Of a DNA stretch of 16,502 nucleotides, positions 1 to 7,707 are shown in pieces. How positions within the stretch are numbered: position 1 is the first letter of the stretch; each line of letters starts with the position of its first letter. The notes under the pieces are model-generated. The model did no database searches. It was not told the origin of the DNA and saw nothing but the letters and a program-made list of their open reading frames with translations. Source of the stretch: CAZYWA01 sp964650975 [NCBI: uncultured bacterium] (lineage in GTDB: Bacteria; JADJOY01); contig CAZYWA010000133.1 in NCBI GenBank assembly GCA_964650975.1, forward strand, positions 1-16,502, written 5' to 3'. Both the position numbers and the translations under genes were made by a program.

Positions 1-814
1 CGGCGATGACCGATCGATCCAGTAGCGAAAGATGCCATTCGACGCCGTGCGCTCCGACGTGATGCTTCTCGAGCCACGCCGTCATCGCGGCGGACGTCAC
101 GCCGATGGCGACGAACGGGACCAAGGGCAGCCACTCGGCGGCGGTCGCCTTCCCCCGTTTCCACAGCACCACGACCGCGAGCGCAACGGGCAGAGTGACG
201 GTGACGCTCTTGCTCAGCAGCGCCGCGACGAAGAGCGCGAGCGACACGTAGTAGAGGCGCCGGTCCTCGGGGATCATCCGAGGCTTGGTGTTCTCCGTCG
301 CGCGGAGGTACGCGAGCGCCGCGCCGAAGTAGAAGACTCCCGAGAGCACGTTCTTGCGCTCGGTGATCCACGCCACCGACTCGACCTGCACGGGATGGAG
401 AGCGAACAGCACGGCCGCCAGGGCGCCGCCCGCCACCCCGAGCTCGCGCAGCACCAGCCCCAGCAGCAGAGCTCCGAGCACGTGCAAGAGCACGTTGTCG
501 ACGTGGTATCCGAGCGGCGCCAGGCGCCAGAGTCGATACTCGATCCAGTAGCTCGTATGTACCAGCGGATAGTACTGAGGCGTCGCGTACGCGTCGGTCC
601 AGATCTGGAAGAGCCCCTGAGCATTTCCCAGCGTTGCGTTCTCGGTGACGTACTGGTCGTCGTCCCAGACGTAACCGGCGTGGAGGAGCGGTGAATACGC
701 CGCGAGCGCGGCGACAACGGTCGCGAGCGCTGCGAGCGCGCCCCACCGGCCGATGCCGCGTCTCGGGGCCCCACCACTCGGTTCCCGAGCCGCGTCCGAT
801 GCTTCAGCCGGCAT
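1..814 (-). CDS. TMTC-like / TPR-type membrane glycosyltransferase, N-terminal part (cut by window edge)
   Basis: Reading leftward from ATG at 814, 271 codons stay open to the window edge, so the C-terminus is missing. After a short Arg-rich cytoplasmic start there is a first membrane helix at about residues 24-44. It is followed by an acidic motif, VWDDDQYV at residues 49-56, and an HPVQVESVAW block at residues 140-149 followed by ITERKN. More hydrophobic helices follow. The first-loop Asp motif and the HPV-ESVAWITERKN block are characteristic of bacterial polytopic proteins related to O-mannosyltransferases (TMTC-like, usually with C-terminal TPR repeats). They probably transfer sugar from a lipid carrier on the periplasmic side. 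The TPR part would lie outside this window and is not seen. A GGAG lies about 14 nt before the ATG. The gene is divergent from the GxGYxYP lipoprotein gene across 175 bp. Family is fairly sure; the exact acceptor is unknown. Confidence 0.8.
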   Translation of the reverse strand, partial: MPAEASDAAREPSGGAPRRGIGRWGALAALATVVAALAAYSPLLHAGYVWDDDQYVTENATLGNAQGLFQIWTDAYATPQYYPLVHTSYWIEYRLWRLAPLGYHVDNVLLHVLGALLLGLVLRELGVAGGALAAVLFALHPVQVESVAWITERKNVLSGVFYFGAALAYLRATENTKPRMIPEDRRLYYVSLALFVAALLSKSVTVTLPVALAVVVLWKRGKATAAEWLPLVPFVAIGVTSAAMTAWLEKHHVGAHGVEWHLSLLDRSVIA

Positions 815-989
815 GATCGAGTGCGTGCTCCGAGTAGCCGAGGGGAGATCCGCGCCGCGAGTCCGCGCATTCGGATCCCGAGAGCATAGAGCAAATCGCG
901 ACGAGAAGCTGGTCCGAGTGCCCCTTCTCGCGCCGCCGCTCTCGGTGAAGGGCCGCGCGCGGTCGTTGGCGAATCGGACGAGCTGATCT
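815..989. promoter_or_regulatory. Divergent intergenic region with a 7-bp inverted repeat
   Basis: This 175-bp gap separates two genes transcribed away from each other, so it should carry both promoters. No convincing sigma-70 boxes were found. An inverted repeat is present: CGAGAAG at 902-908 and CTTCTCG at 924-930, separated by 15 nt and ending 59 nt before the rightward gene. It could be an operator or an RNA hairpin in the rightward leader, or chance in GC-rich DNA. The assignment as a regulatory region rests on gene layout only. Confidence 0.35.
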
Positions 990-2744
990 ATGCCAACCGC
1001 CATGCACTCGGTCGAACGACGTCAGGTGGTGGCCGTCCTTTTCGGAGGGATCGGTCTCATCGTCTCGAGCCTGCTGCTTGGCTGTAGCTCGTCCGGTGAC
1101 AGCTCGAGCGTTGCCCGCGCCTTCCGCGTCGTGGGGATCGACCCCGCGACGCCGCCTCCCGTGCAGCTCGCGGTCCAGGCCTGCGCCGGCCTGTACAACC
1201 GCCGGCAGGGAGGTTCCGTTTACACCCGGATGAGCGACAAGGACGCTCGATGGCTCGACGACCTCGGCCTCCACCCCGAAGAAACCGTCGAGCCCACCGC
1301 GTTCCTCGACACGTGCATGACCGACTTCCCTCGATGCGTGCACTACTCGTACGGCGAGCAACAGACGTTGCTGCCCAACATCCTCACCGTCGGAGCCGTT
1401 CTCGGTGCGGTTCCCCTGGACGAGGGAATGGACGTCGACTGCCACGACGAGGTCTTCGATGCCCGGGCCGAGCTCCGAGAGCTCGACACTCCCTATCTGG
1501 CCACCCAGTACGTCTACGAAAACTACGTGGACCAGACGACCGGCTTGGCGATGATCAACCCCGGTTACGACTCCTCCAGTGCCCGCATCTGGGATCCGCC
1601 GGTCACGAGAGAGATCAACCCAGCGCTGGTCGACTACGTCTTCTCGCAGAAGCTCTTCGTCACGTTCCTGGTCAACGGCTGCATCGCGCCGACCGACGAG
1701 CATCAGCTCTTCGAGCAAATCACCAGCACCAACCCCTGGCCGAGACCGATCGGAGTCTACGGGTACGCGGAGTACTGGAACGTCTTCGGTGGCGACCTCT
1801 TCGAAGCGCAGACCGATTGCGTCTCGTCGCGCAACATGGGCGAGATCGCCACCACCGTGAACAACCTCTCCTTTTTCTCCTCGAGGCGAAGGCCCATCCA
1901 GAACGCGCGTGAGCTCGAGCGGAACGAGCTCGAAGACTTTCACTACGACCCCGGCAGCACCTACGTGGCCTTCGTCGTGGGCGACGGGGACAACGTCGAG
2001 TACATCCTCGACGCGCGCAGCCAGTGGCTTCGCGATCGCCTCGCGACGTGCCAGCAGAATGAAGCGGCCTGCGCGCCCATCACCTGGACCATGTCGCCCC
2101 ACGTCTCACGTCTCGCACCTGAGGTGCTCGAGTGGTACTTCGCGCGCAGCCTCGAGACCGGCCACGACTACTTCATGCTCCCGCCCAGCGGGTACCTGTA
2201 CGCGTACCCGGCCTCACTGAACGAGGACGATCAAGAGCGATTTATCGAGGGTACGGAAGCGGCCGCCACGATCCTCGGTACCGGGAGCACCGTCGATTGG
2301 GAGTGGACGACCACGTGGCAAGCCGCCGAGACAGCCTTCCTGCCGAAGTACGCCCGGAACGGCGTCATCCGCGGTGTCTTCCCTGTCAACGTTCCGTACA
2401 TGTTCCCCACCTTCACCGGATGGAAAACGAACCAGACCTTCAAGGTGCTGGCCGGTCCCGACGGTGGAAAGGTGGTCCTGTTCCGGCCGCGCGAGTGGAG
2501 AGGAGTCGACGGCAGTGGGACCGGGATCCTCGCGCCTTTCTTCTTGCGGCCCGAGGACATGGCGAAGGAGCTTGCCGGATACCCACGAGGCACCGTCGCC
2601 TACGTGTACATGACCAGCGACGGCGGCCTCTCTCTCGAGAATTCCTTCTCGGCGATGATCCCGGACCTACCGCCCTACGTTCACCTCGTCAGCGCCGATA
2701 CCGCCGCCCGGCTTGCGCTCGAGGCCGCAGGGAACGGCTCGTAG
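990..2744 (+). CDS. GxGYxYP-family lipoprotein, putative glycoside hydrolase
   Basis: 584 residues. The N-terminus is a lipoprotein signal: RR at 10-11, a hydrophobic core from 13 to 30 and a lipobox LLGC with Cys32, followed by a Ser-rich tether. The mature protein is therefore probably anchored to a membrane. In the C-terminal half, VVGDGDNVEY (GDGDN at 331-335) and GYLYAYP (401-407) match the two landmarks of the GxGYxYP family, with ITWTMSPHV between them as in that family. GxGYxYP proteins are predicted, not proven, glycoside hydrolases with an N-terminal accessory domain; about residues 40-310 would be that part here. Several Cys residues suggest disulfides and an extracytoplasmic location. 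ATG at 990 has only a weak GGACGAG upstream, and ATG at 1002 is an alternative that keeps the signal peptide. It ends just before a strong hairpin. Substrate unknown; family assignment is from motif recognition. Confidence 0.8.
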   Translation: MPTAMHSVERRQVVAVLFGGIGLIVSSLLLGCSSSGDSSSVARAFRVVGIDPATPPPVQLAVQACAGLYNRRQGGSVYTRMSDKDARWLDDLGLHPEETVEPTAFLDTCMTDFPRCVHYSYGEQQTLLPNILTVGAVLGAVPLDEGMDVDCHDEVFDARAELRELDTPYLATQYVYENYVDQTTGLAMINPGYDSSSARIWDPPVTREINPALVDYVFSQKLFVTFLVNGCIAPTDEHQLFEQITSTNPWPRPIGVYGYAEYWNVFGGDLFEAQTDCVSSRNMGEIATTVNNLSFFSSRRRPIQNARELERNELEDFHYDPGSTYVAFVVGDGDNVEYILDARSQWLRDRLATCQQNEAACAPITWTMSPHVSRLAPEVLEWYFARSLETGHDYFMLPPSGYLYAYPASLNEDDQERFIEGTEAAATILGTGSTVDWEWTTTWQAAETAFLPKYARNGVIRGVFPVNVPYMFPTFTGWKTNQTFKVLAGPDGGKVVLFRPREWRGVDGSGTGILAPFFLRPEDMAKELAGYPRGTVAYVYMTSDGGLSLENSFSAMIPDLPPYVHLVSADTAARLALEAAGNGS

Positions 2745-2756
2745 CAAGCGGCGCCT

Positions 2757-2790
2757 GCGCCCTCGCCCGCGCAGGGCGGGGCGAGGGCGC
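2757..2790. terminator. Perfect 12-bp GC-rich hairpin between convergent genes, likely bidirectional terminator
   Basis: GCGCCCTCGCCC at 2757-2768 pairs without mismatch with GGGCGAGGGCGC at 2779-2790, leaving a 10-nt loop. It lies 12 nt after the stop of the GxGYxYP gene and 22 nt after the stop of the leftward small ORF, which is where a shared terminator would sit. Neither strand shows a T tract after the stem, so it is not a textbook intrinsic terminator. In GC-rich bacteria such stems often act as terminators or transcript-end stabilisers, and that is the inference here. Confidence 0.6.
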
Positions 2791-2812
2791 GCAGCGATGC
2801 GAGCGACTTCCT

Positions 2813-3079
2813 TCAGGGTGCGTTGACGAGCCGGCCGTTGATGAGCGGCTTGGTTCCGCCCTGAGGCACGGTGATCACCTTGGCGTGGTCGTGGTCGGGC
2901 TGGTTCCGGAACCACTGGATCTGGTGCGTGTCGGCCGCGCGAAGGCCCGGGTAGAACTGGACCTTGACGCTCGGCGGCAAGCCGCTCAGGTGGTTGCCTG
3001 GGAAACGACGAAAGGAGCGAAGAGGGATCACGAGCGGTCGCGAATGTGGGCCGCCGAGCGGGGAAAGGTGGAGATCCAC
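2813..3079 (-). CDS. Small hypothetical ORF (88 aa, GTG start), low certainty
   Basis: An open frame ending at TGA 2813-2815 has a GTG start at 3079, a shorter GTG option at 3031 (72 aa), and an ATG at 3205 that would overlap the upstream hydrolase gene by 65 nt. No start has a good ribosome binding site. From about 3010 to the stop the codons are strongly G/C-ending. The predicted protein is polar, with a YPGLRAADTHQIQWFRNQ stretch, an HDHAK segment and the end LINGRLVNAP, which looks more like real protein than a shadow frame. No signal peptide or membrane helix is present, and I do not recognise a family. It lies downstream of the DUF3089 gene on the same strand and directly before the strong hairpin, which would fit the last gene of a leftward operon. 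It could also be the decayed tail of a longer gene. Confidence 0.35.
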   Translation of the reverse strand: MDLHLSPLGGPHSRPLVIPLRSFRRFPGNHLSGLPPSVKVQFYPGLRAADTHQIQWFRNQPDHDHAKVITVPQGGTKPLINGRLVNAP

Positions 3080-3140
3080 CCCCGCGCGCTCGACGGCGCG
3101 CTCCGACGATGCGACGACGCGTCCGTCTTGCGGTCGTGCG

Positions 3141-4499
3141 TCAGTGCCAGGCGGCGGCTTCGCTGGCGGCGAGCCGGACCAGATCGCCCTGCGCCAGCGA
3201 GACATCGTCGAGGTGCAGGCCCCAGCCTTTGCCGCCCGCGAACTCGCCTGGGTAGTCGTCCGCGCGAGGATCGGCGGGATCGGCGGAGATGGTGATCTCG
3301 AGGTAGCTCGTGCCCGCCTGGTTCACGACGCACTGGCCCTGGATCTGGCCGGGGACCGAATAGAAGCGATTCGCGCGGGCCGCCTGGCGGTTGGCCGACG
3401 GGTCCGCGAACGGTCCGCCCGTGCCGTGCGGAAGGAGCAGCAACTGGTAGACGGGCGCCTGGGTGAAGGGCAGGTAGGCGTCGAGCGCCGCGGCACCGCC
3501 GGCGAGTGCAGCCGGATCGACGCACAGCGCCCGCATTCCGGGCGTCGACGCGACTCCGAAGACCGGCTCCGCCAGATTCGGATCGCCCTTCCGGTAGCTC
3601 GAGTACGCGATCACGCATCCGGTCTGGTCGGGCGACCGGCAGGCCGGAGTGCTGGCGAAGGTCCCGCCCACGTCCGTGCCGATCGGCGCCTCGACGAGCG
3701 CGCCCGGGATGTGCGCGGCGATCAGATGCCGCGCGAGATACGGGTTGGGCTCGATCTCTTCCGCGATCAGGCGCGCGAGCAGGAACGAGCCCTGCGAGTG
3801 GCCGACCAGGACGAAGCCGCGACCTCGGTTCTCGTGAGCCATGTACTGCTTGAAGGCGTCGAGCACGTCGCCGTAGGCGATCTCGCCGGCCTGTTGCTGC
3901 TTCTGCTCGCTGACCAACGACGGGGCCAGAGCGTCGATCGCCAGCAGCGTTCCGGTTCGCTGGCGGTAGACCGGTGCGAAGACGCGACAAACCGAGCCGT
4001 AGCGCGCGGCCTGGATCAGTGTCGTGTCTCGCTCCTGCGCGCCGGGGTTCAGATCGGAGTTGAGCGCCAGGTCCACGCTCACGGTCGGGTAGACGTAGAA
4101 ACAATCGAAGGGGGGGCTGGCCGCCGGGGTAAACCGCTCGACCGTCGAGCTGCCATCCGCCTGGACCCGGATCGTGGTCTGGTCGCCGTTGCACACGTTC
4201 GCGCCACCCGCGAGATCGGGGTGGCAGAGCCAGTTCGCGGTGCCGGCGTAGAGCGTGCTCGTGTAGCCAGCGTAGGGGTTCGGGTCGGCCGACGCGGACC
4301 CGCAGGACATCGCGCCTCCGATCATGAGCAGCCCGCCGAAGAAGATTCGCGAGACCCACGCGGAGCGCGCGAACGGATGCTGGGTCCGGAGCGCGGCTGC
4401 GCGTTCGATCGCCCCAGCGTCGGCAGCGACCGGCGAAGAGCCGTGGGTCCCACGGCGGGAGGCTTCCGGGAGCCGGTCGGAAGACTGTGTCGCGCGCAC
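3141..4499 (-). CDS. Secreted DUF3089 alpha/beta hydrolase (lipase/esterase-like)
   Basis: From GTG 4499 the product is 452 residues. Family landmarks of DUF3089 are visible: NWLCHPD (Trp90), DCFYVYPT (134-139 region), the nucleophile elbow GHSQG with Ser235 (codon 3795-3797), and C-terminal GWGLHLDD with His429, a likely catalytic His. These proteins are predicted alpha/beta-hydrolase esterases or lysophospholipase-like enzymes; the substrate is unknown. The start is uncertain. A signal-peptide-like stretch, RIFFGGLLMIGGAMSC then SASA before DPNPY, spans the in-frame ATG at 4325. Starting there would discard most of the hydrophobic core. GTG 4499 is the nearest upstream start codon in frame and keeps it, but gives a long N-region of about 45 residues. 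Cleavage after the ASA would place the enzyme outside the cytoplasm. It lies 241 bp downstream of the heme lipoprotein gene on the same strand. Stop and family are firm; the start is not. Confidence 0.8.
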   Translation of the reverse strand: MRATQSSDRLPEASRRGTHGSSPVAADAGAIERAAALRTQHPFARSAWVSRIFFGGLLMIGGAMSCGSASADPNPYAGYTSTLYAGTANWLCHPDLAGGANVCNGDQTTIRVQADGSSTVERFTPAASPPFDCFYVYPTVSVDLALNSDLNPGAQERDTTLIQAARYGSVCRVFAPVYRQRTGTLLAIDALAPSLVSEQKQQQAGEIAYGDVLDAFKQYMAHENRGRGFVLVGHSQGSFLLARLIAEEIEPNPYLARHLIAAHIPGALVEAPIGTDVGGTFASTPACRSPDQTGCVIAYSSYRKGDPNLAEPVFGVASTPGMRALCVDPAALAGGAAALDAYLPFTQAPVYQLLLLPHGTGGPFADPSANRQAARANRFYSVPGQIQGQCVVNQAGTSYLEITISADPADPRADDYPGEFAGGKGWGLHLDDVSLAQGDLVRLAASEAAAWH

Positions 4500-4740
4500 G
4501 ATGAAGACCCCGGATCCAGCTTTCCTACCACGAGCTCGTCTCGGAGTGCTGCCCGGCCACAGGTCTAGCTCCGCTGGGCTCGCCCGGCCGGAGCCAAGAT
4601 GACCGCTTCGGCCCCGCGATCGGCGATCGTCGAGCCCGTGAGATCCAGTTGCGCCGTCAACGCTTGGCGTGTCACCTGCTGGCCGGCGAAACATCGCCGC
4701 CGTCGCGCGGAGTGCCCCGGACGAAGAACCCGACCTGTCA
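4500..4740. other. Intergenic gap between heme lipoprotein and DUF3089 genes, no clear gene
   Basis: The frame of the DUF3089 gene stays open upstream through most of this gap, but the predicted residues there look like random GC-rich translation. A weak hairpin (CGGCGA at 4684-4689 with TCGCCG at 4694-4699, loop AACA) lies 42 nt after the stop of the leftward heme lipoprotein gene. It has no T tract and could be a weak terminator at best. No promoter boxes were recognised, so it is unclear whether the two leftward genes share a transcript. Confidence 0.3.
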
Positions 4741-7494
4741 TCAGTGGCGATGCACGACGACGGCACGGCTCGACGCGCTGGTTCCGCTCGGTGTCGTCTC
4801 GCCCGCGCCGGGCAAGATCCAGCGATCGATCAGTGCGCCGCCGGTGGGTGCCTGCGATGCCTGCGCGGGACTTCCTGGACCGGCGCCGGGCGGAATCCAG
4901 CCGGCCGGGATGTTGCCGAAGACGCGGCGCGGAGGCTGGAACGGCTGGCGCCGTGGATCGTTCTCCGTGGTCACGTCGGGATGGAGGTCGAGGGCCGCGA
5001 GTGAGAGGCCGCCTTGGCCGTTCGCTTCGTGGCAGGTGTGGCAGAACGGGTTCTGCGACGAATCGGGGCGCGGCACGCCGGCGCGGAGCGGTCCCTCCGG
5101 GAAGTTGATGGCGCCGCGCACCGACGTCGTGCCCTGGGGGAGATTGGCGAGGTTCGCCGCATAGTCGAACGAATAGTCGTGGTGACAGATGAAGCGTGCG
5201 CCGGATCCGCCGAGCCCCGCCGCGGCAGCGACTTCCTCGTGGGCCCACGCGGGATAGTCGTCGGCGCGGTCGGCGAGGATCGTGTCGTCGTCGATCCGGG
5301 CGAGGGTGCCGTGGGCGTGGTTGCACGCGACCTCGGGATTCACGTCGTGGGCGAGCACCTCGAGGTCGTCGATCCAGCCGCGGAATCCGGCGGCGTCGCC
5401 AGTCGCGTTTCCGGCGACCAGCTCGCCCTCGCTCATCTGGAAGAGCGGGGAATCCGAGGTGAACTGGTCGAGCGGGAAGCCGTCGTGGACGAGGGTGACC
5501 GACCGGTTCTGCTGCGTGAGCCGGACCGCGAGGTGAACCCATCCGGTGGTGGGCGGGAGCGCCACTTGATGGACCACCGAGCCGCCGGCGACGTACTCGA
5601 CCGACGAGTGACCCGCGACGCGGATCGCGCTGTCGTCGGGGAACGTGAGGACCGTGCGTGATTCGTCCTCGGGCGTGCGCGGATCGAGGAAGACACCGGC
5701 GTACCAGTCGGTGTCCTCGATCGGTCGCTGCTGTGCCGGCACCGAGTAGCGGATCGCGTTCGAGCCGCTGAGCCAGAAACCTTTGCCCTGAATCCCGCCC
5801 AGCGCCACCGGCTCGATGCGACCGGTGTTGGCCGCGACCAGTCCGTAAGGCGGCACGTTCCACCCGAGCGACGTGGCTGCGTTCTGGACGTGGATGTCCT
5901 CGGCGAGCTTCGGCTCGAGCTTGTAGAAGTCGGGCTCGGCGATCGGCAGCACGACGGTGCGCACCTGACCGTTCCAGTAGTGAGGCGTCGCGAGCGACTC
6001 GCCCTTCGAGTCGTAGATGGGCGTGATGGCCGCGTCCATGTTGGAGACGATGAACGCGTTCGGATCGACGTAGTCGTCGAACGCGATCTCGTCGGTGCCC
6101 ACTCCGGTGCCCATGATCCACACCACGTCGCGCGGGCTGATGGGCATCGCGTTGCGCTCGTAGTTGAAGAGGTTCATGAGCGAGTCGAGGATGTTGTCGT
6201 TGTGCGAGTAGCCGGGCGGATAGTCCCAGCCGGAGTTCCGCGCCGAGTCGATGAAGCGGCCCGAACCGAAGCGCACCTCGACGTCCTGGCCCGCGGCGTC
6301 GCGGTAGAGATCCACCATGTAGTGGGCCGCCGGGATGTCGCCGACCGCCCAGTCGAGGTTGTTGATGAGCCCGTCGAGGTGCACGAACTTGCCGTGGGTC
6401 CAGAGTCCGGCGACCAGGAAGCCGCGGTCCCAGTCGTTGTTCTCGACGTAGCTTTCGCAGCCGTCGTGGACGCAGTGGCGCGGGTAGTCGTCGGTCGACT
6501 GCTCGGCGATCCGCCCCGGCACACCGGTCATGAAGACGTTGGTGCCCTTGCGATCGACCCACGGATAGGTGCCGCCCACGTCCTCGCCGTCGGCGATCGG
6601 ATCGCCTTGCGCGTCGCGGAACGGGTACGCGGCGAGACCGTAGCGGCCCACCATGTGCGGGTCGTAGGGCGCGTGCGAGATCGGATTGAACTGCGTCCAC
6701 TTGGTGACGTCGCACGGGGCCGCGTCGTCGGGTAGCACCGAGTAGGCGAGGTCGTAGAAGCGCAGCTTGACCTCGCCGGTCTCGGGGTTCGTCCACACGC
6801 GCGGTGCCCGTCCCCAGCGGCCGCTGAGCAAGCGACCGTCGCGCGTGACGGCGACCTCGGTCCACTCGTTGTTGAGCGGGATGAAGGCGCCCGCGACCGG
6901 GGTGCCGAGGTCGGCGCGGATGATGCGCGCCGCGGCGGTCTTGGGATTCTCCACCTCGACGGTCACGGGCGTGCCCCAGAGCTGCGAGCCGAGGGCGGTC
7001 TTCGAGGTCGAGTTGATCACCGTGAACTGGTAGCAATCGTGGGAGGCGTCGCCGGCGCACGGTTGCGGATTCGGGTGCTCTTCGGGCACCGCGAACTCCT
7101 CGGTCGGATCGCAGATCCCGTGGTGACCGAGACGTGTGACGCTCGGGTCGAGGGCGGGCGGGAAGGGGACGTCGAAGGGCGCCGGATCGGCGAGGATCTG
7201 GGCGCCGGGAGGACCGCTCAGGATCGGCTCGGCGAGGCGCTCCGGCGTGAAGAGGTAGAAGGAAATGTCGTGCGCCAGGTCGGGCGTCCCGGGCGGGCCG
7301 CCCTGGACGCGCATCGCGATCCGGCCGTCCATGGTCGTCCGGTTTCCCGGCACGAACGGATGCGTGTACTGGTCGTCGTCGTCGATGAGCGACACGTCGC
7401 GCCGGATCGTCGGCGGCTCGGGCCGCTCGGGTTTGGTGCAGCCCGCGAGCACGGCAATCGTCAACCCCACGCAGACCTGGATCGCCTTGGCCAT
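4741..7494 (-). CDS. Large lipoprotein with LamG-like domain and C-terminal CxxCH heme c site
   Basis: 917 residues from ATG 7494, supported by AGGAG and GAGGG upstream on the minus strand and by a clear lipoprotein signal: a short basic start, a hydrophobic core and lipobox LAGC with Cys19, followed by a Pro/Glu-rich tether. Residues 20-590 are a region I do not recognise, rich in Asp, Asn, Tyr and Trp with several Cys pairs (for example CVHDGC), suggesting an extracytoplasmic fold. About residues 590-725 read as a LamG/concanavalin-like jelly roll (DTDWYAGVFLDP, GWVHLAVRL, GWIDDLEVL). CHTCH at 818-822 is a CxxCH covalent heme c site; CHH at 770-772 and His838 are possible ligand sources. 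No Met follows the motif before the Pro-rich tail, so bis-His or His/other ligation is likelier than His/Met. The frame stays open upstream to 8364, but that part is antisense to the kinase gene and is not coding. Role unknown; a surface redox or binding protein is the inference. Confidence 0.85.
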   Translation of the reverse strand: MAKAIQVCVGLTIAVLAGCTKPERPEPPTIRRDVSLIDDDDQYTHPFVPGNRTTMDGRIAMRVQGGPPGTPDLAHDISFYLFTPERLAEPILSGPPGAQILADPAPFDVPFPPALDPSVTRLGHHGICDPTEEFAVPEEHPNPQPCAGDASHDCYQFTVINSTSKTALGSQLWGTPVTVEVENPKTAAARIIRADLGTPVAGAFIPLNNEWTEVAVTRDGRLLSGRWGRAPRVWTNPETGEVKLRFYDLAYSVLPDDAAPCDVTKWTQFNPISHAPYDPHMVGRYGLAAYPFRDAQGDPIADGEDVGGTYPWVDRKGTNVFMTGVPGRIAEQSTDDYPRHCVHDGCESYVENNDWDRGFLVAGLWTHGKFVHLDGLINNLDWAVGDIPAAHYMVDLYRDAAGQDVEVRFGSGRFIDSARNSGWDYPPGYSHNDNILDSLMNLFNYERNAMPISPRDVVWIMGTGVGTDEIAFDDYVDPNAFIVSNMDAAITPIYDSKGESLATPHYWNGQVRTVVLPIAEPDFYKLEPKLAEDIHVQNAATSLGWNVPPYGLVAANTGRIEPVALGGIQGKGFWLSGSNAIRYSVPAQQRPIEDTDWYAGVFLDPRTPEDESRTVLTFPDDSAIRVAGHSSVEYVAGGSVVHQVALPPTTGWVHLAVRLTQQNRSVTLVHDGFPLDQFTSDSPLFQMSEGELVAGNATGDAAGFRGWIDDLEVLAHDVNPEVACNHAHGTLARIDDDTILADRADDYPAWAHEEVAAAAGLGGSGARFICHHDYSFDYAANLANLPQGTTSVRGAINFPEGPLRAGVPRPDSSQNPFCHTCHEANGQGGLSLAALDLHPDVTTENDPRRQPFQPPRRVFGNIPAGWIPPGAGPGSPAQASQAPTGGALIDRWILPGAGETTPSGTSASSRAVVVHRH

Positions 7495-7707
7495 AAACCC
7501 TCGCTCTCCTGGTTCAGCGCGCTCGGCGGAGCGACGCCGGGACGCCAAGGCTACGACGGGCGCAGGCCGCTCGTCGACGCGGCCGTCGCGCGGCCGGATT
7601 GGCGCCGAGGAAGATCGGCGGGCGGCGGGTCTTGCGCTGATGGTGGGGGATGGGCGAGGTTTTCGCGGCCCGTGAACGAGCGCGACCCAGCCCCAAAGCC
7701 CCGAGCC
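7495..7707. promoter_or_regulatory. Divergent intergenic region between heme lipoprotein and kinase genes
   Basis: This 213-bp gap lies between genes transcribed in opposite directions and should hold both promoters, which would allow shared control. No confident -35/-10 pair or strong operator-like repeat was found; the only ribosome binding site that stands out is the one for the leftward lipoprotein gene (7498-7510). GTG at 7672 is an in-frame alternative start for the kinase, so the right end of this region may be shorter. Confidence 0.4.

Noticed and set aside
804-2102. Long minus-strand open frame opposite the GxGYxYP gene (432 codons)
   Set aside because: GC-rich shadow frame: its product is rich in Arg, Val and Asp without motifs, and the plus strand has a recognised family with a lipoprotein signal.
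3028-4359. Second minus-strand frame across the DUF3089 gene (443 codons)
   Set aside because: Arg/Pro-rich product without motifs; the other frame has GHSQG and other DUF3089 landmarks.
5890-6735. Plus-strand frame opposite the heme lipoprotein gene (281 codons)
   Set aside because: Val/Arg/Asp-rich shadow of the minus-strand codons with no motif or ribosome binding site.
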